Shown here: piece after piece, positions 1 to 5,207 of the stretch
Numbering within the stretch: the stretch's first letter is position 1
Layout: each line of letters starts with the position of its first letter
NCBI GenBank assembly: GCA_900317015.1
Contig: ONFH01000220.1
Location: 1 to 5,207 of the forward strand
Length of the DNA: 5,207 nucleotides
Reading direction: 5' to 3'
Source of the DNA: an uncultured Erysipelotrichaceae bacterium
GTDB taxonomy: Bacteria; Bacillota_I; Bacilli_A; Erysipelotrichales; Coprobacillaceae
The notes under the pieces: model-generated
Seen by the model: only the letters and a program-made list of their open reading frames with translations
Database searches by the model: none
Told to the model about the DNA's origin: nothing
Made by a program: the position numbers and the translations under genes

Positions 1-5
1 TTAGA

Positions 6-82
6 TGGCGTCCACGGAGGGATTCGAACCCGCGACCGCACGCTTAGAAGGCGTGTGCTCTATCCAGCTGAGCTACGTAGAC
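6..82 (-). tRNA. tRNA-Arg (anticodon UCU)
   Basis: Read on the minus strand this folds into a complete 77-nt cloverleaf. It has a 7-bp acceptor stem (GTCTACG with CGTGGAC, one T-G wobble), a D arm with GCTC/GAGC, a 5-bp anticodon stem CACGC/GCGTG around loop CTTCTAA, a 5-nt variable loop, a TTCGAAT T-loop and an encoded CCA end. The anticodon TCT lies at plus-strand positions 46-48, so it reads AGA and AGG. An A in the D-loop (GGATA) and a G discriminator fit arginine identity. One oddity is a C-U mismatch at the second pair of the T stem (plus positions 18 and 32). It lies 72 bp downstream of the other arginine tRNA and has its own likely promoter at 110-138. The downstream end lies at the window edge, so no terminator can be judged. 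Confidence 0.95.
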
Positions 83-109
83 ATCTGCGCTCTTTCAAAC
101 TGCTCACTC

Positions 110-138
110 ATTATAGCGTGCAGTCTCTAACAATGCAA
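110..138 (-). promoter_or_regulatory. promoter of tRNA-Arg(UCU)
   Basis: On the minus strand there is a TTGCAT -35 element (133-138), a 17-bp spacer and a perfect TATAAT -10 element (110-115). Transcription would start near 103, leaving a leader of about 21 nt before the tRNA. The -35 hexamer and spacer length match those of the promoter upstream of the neighbouring tRNA. The call rests on consensus matching only. Confidence 0.65.
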
Positions 139-154
139 GGATTATTTTTAGAAA

Positions 155-229
155 TGGTGCCCTCGACAGGAATCGAACCTGCATCGCAGGCTCCGGAGGC
201 CTGTGTATTATCCATTATACTACGAGGAC
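155..229 (-). tRNA. tRNA-Arg (anticodon CCG)
   Basis: The minus strand gives a 75-nt cloverleaf. It has acceptor stem GTCCTCG/CGAGGGC with one wobble, anticodon stem CAGGC/GCCTG around loop CTCCGGA, a T arm closed by a G-U wobble with loop TTCGATT, an A discriminator and an encoded CCA end. The anticodon CCG lies at plus positions 194-196, so the tRNA reads CGG. An A in the D-loop (TGGATAA) agrees with arginine identity. It is the upstream member of a tandem arginine tRNA pair. No hairpin with a T-run follows it in the 72-bp gap, so some transcripts may continue into tRNA-Arg(UCU). Confidence 0.95.
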
Positions 230-249
230 AAATACCTTTTGTCTTAAAA

Positions 250-278
250 ATGATATATGATTGTCCTAATGAATGCAA
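250..278 (-). promoter_or_regulatory. promoter of tRNA-Arg(CCG)
   Basis: On the minus strand a TTGCAT -35 element (273-278) is followed after 17 bp by TATCAT (250-255), a five-of-six match to the -10 consensus. Transcription would begin near 243, giving a leader of about 14 nt before the tRNA at 229. The -35 context (CTTGCATT) is identical to that of the second tRNA promoter, which supports both calls. Confidence 0.55.
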
Positions 279-330
279 GTCATTTTTTCTTTGCGTATAA
301 TAGATCACTTCAGTCTTTTTCATTTGCACA

Positions 331-346
331 ACATTTTATAAAATGT
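331..346. repeat. perfect 16-bp AT-rich palindrome
   Basis: ACATTTTATAAAATGT equals its own reverse complement over all 16 bases; the flanking bases do not extend the symmetry. It lies 9 bp past the stop codon of the minus-strand membrane protein gene and upstream of the tRNA promoter at 250-278. As RNA it could form a 6-bp stem with a TATA loop, but no T-run follows on either strand, so it is not a standard intrinsic terminator. It could be a weak 3' hairpin, a protein-binding operator, or chance in AT-rich DNA. The rest of 230-354 holds only the tRNA promoter. Confidence 0.6.
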
Positions 347-354
347 AATATGAT

Positions 355-870
355 TTATTGATCTAAGACTTTACGAAAAGTAAGTAGTGTTGCTAAAGCT
401 AGGAATTCTCCTAAGCCATTGATGGCGCCAAAGGTAAACATAACGATCATGACCATCGTGATGCCAGTCATTAGGATCATTCTTAAACGGGTCGCTTTTT
501 TAACATTCGTTAAAAATAATTCAGCCGTATAGAAACCATCATAGAGAAAATAAAGAACGACACTAGACAGCGTTAAATAAAGATGCAGGGACGAAGTCAG
601 ATCGTGAACATCTTTATGATAAGTAAACATCATGCCAATGATCATCAAAAGACAAGCTGTGATCAGAATACCTTTACCAAGCTTTGGACGCTTGAGATCT
701 TTAGTATGAGGAAAGCTCACATAAAGCAGATAGAGAGATAGGATGATCATAAAGATGCGAATCAAGAGACCATAAGGTCTGACCGCAATCGCTACCGATA
801 GATTTTCTCTTAAAAGATCTACCTGTAAGACGGAGATCAAAAAGAGGAACAAAAATAAGATATCAAACAT
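355..870 (-). CDS. uncharacterised polytopic membrane protein
   Basis: This is a 171-residue, very hydrophobic protein that I cannot assign to a named family. Likely membrane segments lie near residues 2-16, 33-53, 65-83, 93-113 and 128-149, with a possible sixth at 151-165. Short basic stretches between them (56-65 and 123-130) suggest cytoplasmic loops. A His/Asp cluster (H85, D87, H89, D90, H96) at the edge of the third and fourth segments is the only motif-like feature; whether it binds metal or haem is unknown. The ATG at 870 is preceded by GGTGA at a good distance, and the gene ends in TAA. It diverges from the RNase J gene, with a 96-bp gap between them. Arginine codons are mixed (3 of 7 are AGA), unlike the strongly CGT-biased RNase J gene (1 AGA in 27), which suggests lower expression or a different history. 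It is likely a real gene because of its length, ribosome binding site and coherent membrane topology. Confidence 0.8.
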   Translation of the reverse strand: MFDILFLFLFLISVLQVDLLRENLSVAIAVRPYGLLIRIFMIILSLYLLYVSFPHTKDLKRPKLGKGILITACLLMIIGMMFTYHKDVHDLTSSLHLYLTLSSVVLYFLYDGFYTAELFLTNVKKATRLRMILMTGITMVMIVMFTFGAINGLGEFLALATLLTFRKVLDQ

Positions 871-905
871 AGTATCACCAAAAATACTCTAACACACATC
901 GGAGA

Positions 906-934
906 TTGAGAAAAAGGGTGAATACTGATATAAT
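906..934 (+). promoter_or_regulatory. extended -10 promoter of the RNase J gene
   Basis: TTGAGA (906-911) and a perfect TATAAT (929-934) are separated by 17 bp. A TG dinucleotide at 926-927, one base before the -10, makes this an extended -10 sigma-A-type promoter. Transcription would start near 941, leaving a leader of about 26 nt with no room for a riboswitch. It is one of the strongest promoter matches in the window. Confidence 0.8.
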
Positions 935-950
935 GTGAGAAGAAATAAAA

Positions 951-960
951 AGAAAGGAAA
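951..960 (+). promoter_or_regulatory. ribosome binding site for the GTG start
   Basis: AGAAAGGAAA contains an AAAGGA Shine-Dalgarno core (953-958), eight bases before the GTG at 967. This spacing selects GTG as the start codon. The protein then begins MKKDIIKFLALGG, which matches the usual beginning of RNase J proteins just before the metallo-beta-lactamase fold. Confidence 0.75.
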
Positions 961-966
961 TTTACA

Positions 967-2664
967 GTGAAAAAAGATATTATTAAATTTCTTGCCTTGG
1001 GGGGCCAGGCAGAAAATGGTAAGAGCAACTATTGTATCGAAATCAACGGCAAGATCTTCATTGTAGATTCAGGATTCCGTTTTCCGGATTCGGATAAGCT
1101 TGGGGTCGATGTGATTATTCCAAGTTTTGATTATCTTGTCGAACATAAAGATCAGGTTGCAGCCATCATAATAACCCATGGACATGATGATGTCATGGCC
1201 GCTTTACCTTATCTTTTGACAGACCTGCCTCATGTGCCTGTCTATGCACCGAATTTAACAGCTGATCTGATCGAGCAGATGATCGATCGCTATGAACGTC
1301 ATTCTAAGGTCAACTTACATTTAGACTTGCATCGTGTGAAACGTACAGCTTCTATTAATATTGAAGGGGTGCCTGTTGAATTCTTCCCTGTAACGCACTC
1401 CATTCCAGGAAGTGTCGGCGTGGCCTTCTGGACTGATCATGGTTATATCGTCTATGCCTCTGAATTTATTATCGACTTTGGGGCACCAGAAGGATTCAGA
1501 TGTGATCTTCAGAAAATGATGGAGATCGGTAAAAAAGGTGTCTTAATGCTTATGGTCGAATCCAATTATGCCAAGCGTGAAGGCTATACCTCACCAAAAC
1601 ATAAGCTGACACATTTGATCGAACCGACTTTTGAAGAAGCCACGGGACGTCTGATCATCAGTTCCTATGCCCAGAACGTTTTCCGTACGAAGGAGATCGT
1701 CGAACTGACAAAGAAATATCATCGTCGTATCGTGTTCTATGGTCGTGATAAATATGATCAGACCAATTCCATCTTACGATTAGAAAAGAAGATGCGTAAG
1801 CCAATTATCGAGATCGAATCTCGTTACTTAGGAAAGAAAGAAAATATTGGTAATCCGGTCAAGGATCGTAACTATGTCATCTTATTAAGTGGTTCACCAC
1901 GTAATATCTATAGTGATATCGATGATATCCTAGATGGTGGGGATGACCTGTTAAAGGTCGGCAAAGGCGATACATTCGTCGTCGCTTCACCAGTTCTTCC
2001 AGGGACAGAAAAGATTGCGACACGTGTAAGCAATAACTTATATCGTACCGATGCCAACATCGTTCTCTTAAAGAATAAGAATCTCTGGAGCATGCATGCT
2101 TCCAATGAAGATATCAAAGTTGTCATCCAGATCTTCAAACCAAAATACTATATTCCAATCAAAGGGGAATATCAGACGTTCGTTAAGAATGCCGCCATCG
2201 CACGTGAGATGAACATCCCTGAAGACAATATTATTATTGCGGATAATGGTGAGATCATTACCTTTGAAAATGGGGAAATGCTCAAAGAACGTGAAACGAT
2301 CCAGGTTGATGATGTCATGATCGATGGCATCGGTGTTGGTGATGTGGGTGCGAAAGTCATTGATGATCGTATTCAGCTATCCAATGATGGCGTTGTCGTG
2401 GTCGGAATCACAATCGACAAGAAGACCAAGAAGATCATTGCTCAGACCGACTGTCAGAGCCGTGGCTTCGTTTACTTAAAGGATGCCAGCTATGTCATCC
2501 GCCATGTTATTGAGATCTGTGAAGAAGTCGTCGGTCAGCTTGAAAAGAAGCCAGACATGGATATTTTAGAAATTCGTAATCAGATGAAAGATAAGAGCAT
2601 GCGTTATATCGTCAAGGAGACGGGTAAGCGTCCAGTCTTTATCTCAGTCGTTGTAGAAGTCTAA
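967..2664 (+). CDS. rnjB: RNase J family protein, J2-like with altered active site
   Basis: RNase J proteins are cytoplasmic metallo-beta-lactamase/beta-CASP nucleases with 5'-3' exonuclease and endonuclease activity in mRNA decay and rRNA maturation. This 565-residue protein has the full family length. An N-terminal metallo-beta-lactamase part (about 5-200) holds the metal motif at 71-76, a beta-CASP part spans about 210-360, the lactamase fold then resumes (KPKYYIPIKGEY, about 391-402), and a C-terminal domain starts near 450 with DGIGVGDVG. The active site is degenerate. The HxHxDH motif reads HGHDDV, so the last His is V76. H144 is kept, but the following metal Asp (usually in a TGD context) is E166 in YASEF. 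The GSQGEP-like segment reads GSPRNI (309-314). H377 appears to match the first late catalytic His, while the second, 22 residues on, is K399. In B. subtilis RNase J2 is a poorly active paralogue that partners J1, and its gene lies upstream of spoIIIE, as here. Hence I prefer rnjB, with the paralogue choice inferred. Arginine codons are strongly biased (23 of 27 CGT), fitting good expression. It has its own promoter and terminator. Confidence 0.88.
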   Translation: MKKDIIKFLALGGQAENGKSNYCIEINGKIFIVDSGFRFPDSDKLGVDVIIPSFDYLVEHKDQVAAIIITHGHDDVMAALPYLLTDLPHVPVYAPNLTADLIEQMIDRYERHSKVNLHLDLHRVKRTASINIEGVPVEFFPVTHSIPGSVGVAFWTDHGYIVYASEFIIDFGAPEGFRCDLQKMMEIGKKGVLMLMVESNYAKREGYTSPKHKLTHLIEPTFEEATGRLIISSYAQNVFRTKEIVELTKKYHRRIVFYGRDKYDQTNSILRLEKKMRKPIIEIESRYLGKKENIGNPVKDRNYVILLSGSPRNIYSDIDDILDGGDDLLKVGKGDTFVVASPVLPGTEKIATRVSNNLYRTDANIVLLKNKNLWSMHASNEDIKVVIQIFKPKYYIPIKGEYQTFVKNAAIAREMNIPEDNIIIADNGEIITFENGEMLKERETIQVDDVMIDGIGVGDVGAKVIDDRIQLSNDGVVVVGITIDKKTKKIIAQTDCQSRGFVYLKDASYVIRHVIEICEEVVGQLEKKPDMDILEIRNQMKDKSMRYIVKETGKRPVFISVVVEV

Positions 2665-2687
2665 AAATGCGGGAGACCGCATTTTTT
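2663..2687 (+). terminator. intrinsic terminator after the RNase J gene
   Basis: A perfect 10-bp inverted repeat (2663-2672 with 2677-2686) has the GC-rich core ATGCGG/CCGCAT, a GAGA (GNRA-type) tetraloop and a run of six T at 2682-2687. The left arm begins inside the TAA stop codon, so the terminating hairpin starts with no 3' untranslated spacer. It separates the RNase J gene from the ftsK gene, which then needs its own promoter or readthrough. The reverse strand also ends in a T-run, but no minus-strand gene is present to use it. Confidence 0.9.
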
Positions 2688-2693
2688 GCATGC

Positions 2694-2722
2694 TTTCAAA
2701 ATTGAATGGTTTATGGTATGAT
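2694..2722 (+). promoter_or_regulatory. probable extended -10 promoter of ftsK
   Basis: TATGAT (2717-2722) is a five-of-six -10 match preceded by TGG (2714-2716), giving an extended -10 element. The -35 region at 17 bp spacing (TTTCAA, 2694-2699) is weak, as extended -10 promoters tolerate. A TTGAAT at 2702-2707 lies too close (9 bp) to serve as the -35. Transcription would start near 2729, giving a leader of about 17 nt with the ribosome binding site. The terminator just upstream makes a promoter here likely. Confidence 0.5.
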
Positions 2723-2745
2723 ACGCAAAGCTAGGAGGGGAGTAT

Positions 2746-5112
2746 ATGGCGAATAAAAAATCGACAAAAAAGACGCCAAAGAAGACTTCAAAGAAAACGT
2801 CTAAAACGTCAAGTAAAAAGACGAAGAAAAAGACAAGTCCACAAACAGAAGTCAAAGATCCTCTGTTGAGTACAGAAATGAAAATTCGAGCAAGTGCTCT
2901 GATCGGGTTATTTTTACTCGTGATGGCCTTTTATGGAAATGGCGCCGTCGGTGGTTTTCTTCATAACATTTTTGCCTTTTTATTTGGCAATATGTTTACG
3001 ATGGTCTGCGGATTCCTGTTAACTGGCTACGTACTTGTCTATATGTTGATCAAAGCAAAATTTCCACGGATCTCAACACCCGAAGGTGTCGGCATCGTAC
3101 TGATCTTTTTGGCCACTTTGATCCTTTATTGTTACGATGAAGATGTCGCTGGCTTAGCCGTCATTAATAGCTATATTGATAAGGCCGTCTTTAATGGCGG
3201 TGGCTTTATTGGCTATTTCCTATATGGAATCTTAAGTGCCATGTTTGCCTCAACGGGTGCTTTATGGGCCGGTATCTTGATGATCACGATCGGCATCATC
3301 TTTATTTCGACAAGAATGATTATCAAATATCAGAAATATGTCACGGTCTTAGATGAACAGGAAGAAGAAAAGGTCCCACTGAAGAAGCCGAAGTTCTTCA
3401 ACTTTGATGAAAAGAAGGATTCAAAAAATAAGAAAGATGATTTCTTATTTCCCGAAGAAGCCTTTGATGAGCCAGCACCTAAGCCTCAGAAGCCTATAAA
3501 AACAAAGAAACCAAAGGCCGAACCTAAGGTTGAACCAAAAGCGCAGCCTGAGATAGTCAAAGAGGTCAAGCCAGCTTATGAACCTATTAAGGTCAAGAAG
3601 ACGGAAAAACCTAAAGATCTCAAGCCTTTAGAAATTCCCAAACCAGTCAAGACCAAGAATGGGGAATATCAGCTGCCAAGCTATGAACTGCTTAATCCGA
3701 TTCCTGATAATGAAGAAAACAAAGATGAGATGCACAATGCGGCTAAGACTGGTCAGCGTCTTGAGGAACTGTTAAAGCAGTTTGGCGTCAATGTGCATGT
3801 CGAAGACTTGCAGATCGGACCAACGGTCACAAAGTATGAATTACGCTTAGAGATCGGGACGCGTGTTTCTAAGATCTTATCATTACAGGATGATATTCAG
3901 TTAGCCTTAGCTGCTAAGGATATTCGTATTGAAGCCCCAATTCCAGGGAAGCCATTTGTCGGTATCGAAGTGCCAAACAAGACCGCCAGCATGGTGCCTT
4001 ATAATGAGATCTTCCAGATGCATATGCGAGAAAAAGCCTGGAATAATAAATTGGCGGTGCCGCTTGGTAAGGATGTTTCTGGTCAGCTGATCACGGCGGA
4101 ACTCGATAAGATGCCGCACTTGCTGATCGCTGGGGCGACAGGTTCCGGAAAATCTGTCTGTGTCAATTCCATCATTACCTCATTATTAATGAAGGCGACA
4201 CCTGAAGAAGTCCGTTTGATCTTAGTCGATCCAAAGAAGGTCGAATTATCCAACTATAACGGTGTGCCACACTTATTATCACCAGTCGTTACGGATCCAA
4301 AGAAGGCCGCTGGGGTCTTACAGGAAGTCGTAATGGAAATGGAACGACGTTATGAAGTCTTTGCGACAAATAATAAGCGTAATATTGGTTCTTATAACAA
4401 GTTTGCGAAAGACTTTAATAAAACGGCTAAGGAAGGCGAAGAGAAGGAGATCATGCCTTATATCGTCGTCATCCTAGATGAAGTGGCCGACCTAATGATG
4501 GTCGCTTCAAAAACCGTTGAAGACTGTATCATGCGTTTAGCTCAGATGGCTCGTGCGGCCGGCATCCATATGATCGTTGCCACACAGCGTCCATCAACAG
4601 ATATCATCACTGGTGTCATCAAGGCGAACATTCCTTCACGAATTGCCTTTGCGGTCTCATCAAGTATCGACTCTCGTACGATCTTAGATACGAGCGGTGC
4701 AGAAAAACTGTTAGGAAAAGGGGATATGTTATTCTCGCCAATGGGCGCTTCTTCACCAATTCGTGTCCAGGGGGCTTATGTTGGTGATGATGAAGTTGCC
4801 AGAGTTGTCGATTTCGTCTCACATCAGATGGAAGCAACTTATGATGAAAAATATGTCAATGCCAAAGTGCAAGGTTCGATCGGTGAAGCCAGCGGTGATG
4901 ATGAAGAAGATGAAGAATATGAAGAATGCCGTGCTTTTGTCATTCAGGCACAGAAAGCATCGACTTCACTTTTACAGCGTCGTTTCCGTATTGGTTATAA
5001 TAAAGCGGCTCGTATTATCGAACAACTTGAAGAAAATGGCGTCATTGGACCAGCCAATGGCTCGAAACCAAGAGAAGTTTATATTAAAACAAGCGAACAG
5101 GAAGAAATGTAG
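2746..5112 (+). CDS. ftsK: FtsK/SpoIIIE family DNA translocase
   Basis: This septum-located, membrane-anchored hexameric ATPase pumps double-stranded DNA so that chromosomes clear the division site. The 788 residues match family length and show the whole architecture. A lysine/threonine/serine-rich tail (1-32) precedes four to five membrane segments (about 48-66, 82-104, 112-128, 153-189), then a Lys/Pro/Glu-rich linker (about 200-305). The alpha and beta motor domains (about 325-700) carry Walker A GATGSGKS (463-470), ILVDPKK (492-498), Walker B VVILDEVADL (574-583) and ATQRPSTDIITG (612-623). An acidic stretch (718-727) leads to the C-terminal gamma winged helix (about 728-782, with RIGYNKAARIIEQLEENG), which reads the polar guide sequences on the chromosome. 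All visible catalytic residues are intact. The start is firm: AGGAGG (2733-2738) lies seven bases before the ATG. In B. subtilis the equivalent gene is spoIIIE, also just downstream of the RNase J2 gene. The sequence does not show whether this protein serves vegetative division, sporulation or both, so the symbol is the generic family one. No clear terminator follows. Confidence 0.97.
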   Translation: MANKKSTKKTPKKTSKKTSKTSSKKTKKKTSPQTEVKDPLLSTEMKIRASALIGLFLLVMAFYGNGAVGGFLHNIFAFLFGNMFTMVCGFLLTGYVLVYMLIKAKFPRISTPEGVGIVLIFLATLILYCYDEDVAGLAVINSYIDKAVFNGGGFIGYFLYGILSAMFASTGALWAGILMITIGIIFISTRMIIKYQKYVTVLDEQEEEKVPLKKPKFFNFDEKKDSKNKKDDFLFPEEAFDEPAPKPQKPIKTKKPKAEPKVEPKAQPEIVKEVKPAYEPIKVKKTEKPKDLKPLEIPKPVKTKNGEYQLPSYELLNPIPDNEENKDEMHNAAKTGQRLEELLKQFGVNVHVEDLQIGPTVTKYELRLEIGTRVSKILSLQDDIQLALAAKDIRIEAPIPGKPFVGIEVPNKTASMVPYNEIFQMHMREKAWNNKLAVPLGKDVSGQLITAELDKMPHLLIAGATGSGKSVCVNSIITSLLMKATPEEVRLILVDPKKVELSNYNGVPHLLSPVVTDPKKAAGVLQEVVMEMERRYEVFATNNKRNIGSYNKFAKDFNKTAKEGEEKEIMPYIVVILDEVADLMMVASKTVEDCIMRLAQMARAAGIHMIVATQRPSTDIITGVIKANIPSRIAFAVSSSIDSRTILDTSGAEKLLGKGDMLFSPMGASSPIRVQGAYVGDDEVARVVDFVSHQMEATYDEKYVNAKVQGSIGEASGDDEEDEEYEECRAFVIQAQKASTSLLQRRFRIGYNKAARIIEQLEENGVIGPANGSKPREVYIKTSEQEEM

Positions 5113-5207
5113 GGTGAGCCTCAATGTCATTAAGTTAAGCACATTTTAATTATTTTTGTTACTTTGAAAACGACGCACTGAATTAAGTTAAGAGAACATA
5201 AGCGAAA
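5113..5207 (+). mobile_element. possible end of an insertion sequence (tentative)
   Basis: Just past the ftsK stop codon the DNA turns AT-rich and non-coding up to the window end. The segment at 5128-5139 (CATTAAGTTAAG) resembles, from memory, the terminal inverted repeat of IS231-type IS4-family elements (CATCAACTTAAG), with 10 of 12 bases matching. No transposase reading frame is visible in the remaining bases, and the opposite end is outside the window. An ordinary intergenic region is the main alternative. Confidence 0.25.
5129..5192. repeat. pair of 11-bp direct repeats
   Basis: ATTAAGTTAAG occurs at 5129-5139 and again, identically, at 5182-5192, with start points 53 bp apart in the non-coding tail after ftsK. 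Each copy contains a tandem TTAAG doublet. Repeats of this kind can be binding sites for a transposase or regulator near a promoter or element end. The AT-rich composition also makes a chance origin possible. Confidence 0.6.

Noticed and set aside
111..329. Open reading frames over the tRNA region on both strands (55-300 plus, 111-329 minus)
   Set aside because: They run through two well-folded tRNA genes, lack ribosome binding sites and encode no recognisable protein.
886..891. Possible minus-strand -10 (TAGAGT with upstream TG) for the membrane protein gene
   Set aside because: The -35 region is poor and the predicted start would leave only about 8 nt of leader, cutting into the ribosome binding site. 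The real promoter of this gene was not identified.
837..1028. Minus-strand frame across the divergent promoter region
   Set aside because: It overlaps the starts of two better supported genes and the strong promoter at 906-934; its hydrophobic translation comes from AT-rich DNA.
2661..2855. Minus-strand frame rich in Phe and Val opposite the ftsK start
   Set aside because: It is the complement of the lysine-rich FtsK tail (AAG/AAA read backwards) and crosses the terminator and promoter.
2746..5112. SpoIIIE/FtsK guide sequences (GAGAAGGG or GGGNAGGG) in the window
   Set aside because: No exact copy was noticed; the nearest is GAGAAGGA near 4441, which does not match at the last base.
4763..5149. 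Plus-strand 128-residue frame overlapping the end of ftsK
   Set aside because: It is an out-of-frame shadow of the conserved gamma-domain coding region, rich in Met and Lys, and has no convincing ribosome binding site of its own.
5123..5156. Hairpin AATGT/ACATT followed by a T-rich stretch as a terminator for ftsK
   Set aside because: The stem is only 5 AT-rich base pairs with a 13-nt loop, and the T-run is interrupted, so it is too weak to call.

Overview
The window looks like chromosomal DNA from a low- to moderate-GC Bacillota (Firmicutes). The signs are AGGAGG-type ribosome binding sites, sigma-A-like promoters with extended -10 elements, an RNase J family protein and an FtsK/SpoIIIE translocase. 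A gene of the RNase J2 type close upstream of an ftsK/spoIIIE gene recalls the Bacillus subtilis order rnjB-tepA-ylzJ-spoIIIE, with the two middle genes absent here. A Bacilli or Erysipelotrichia-like lineage fits, but the sequence alone does not fix the species.

Layout. Positions 6-229 carry two arginine tRNA genes on the minus strand, tRNA-Arg(CCG) followed downstream by tRNA-Arg(UCU). Each has its own plausible promoter with the same TTGCAT -35 hexamer and a 17-bp spacer. Positions 230-354 hold the upstream tRNA promoter and a perfect 16-bp AT-rich palindrome, but no gene. Positions 355-870 (minus) encode a 171-residue polytopic membrane protein that I do not recognise. A divergent intergenic region (871-966) carries a near-consensus extended -10 promoter for the RNase J paralogue at 967-2664 (plus, GTG start). 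That gene ends in an intrinsic terminator whose stem overlaps its stop codon. A second likely promoter then drives the FtsK/SpoIIIE DNA translocase at 2746-5112 (plus). The last 95 bases are AT-rich and non-coding, with an 11-bp direct repeat, and may be the start of an insertion sequence.

Function. The main genes are housekeeping: decoding of minor arginine codons, RNA turnover, and chromosome segregation at the division septum. The most notable feature is the RNase J protein. Several metal-binding or catalytic positions of the family are substituted, which points to a J2-type, weakly active or structural partner rather than the principal nuclease. I see no sign of a new defence or biosynthetic system. 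The points worth checking are the degenerate active site, the possible mobile-element boundary after ftsK, the palindrome at 331-346 and the uncharacterised membrane protein.
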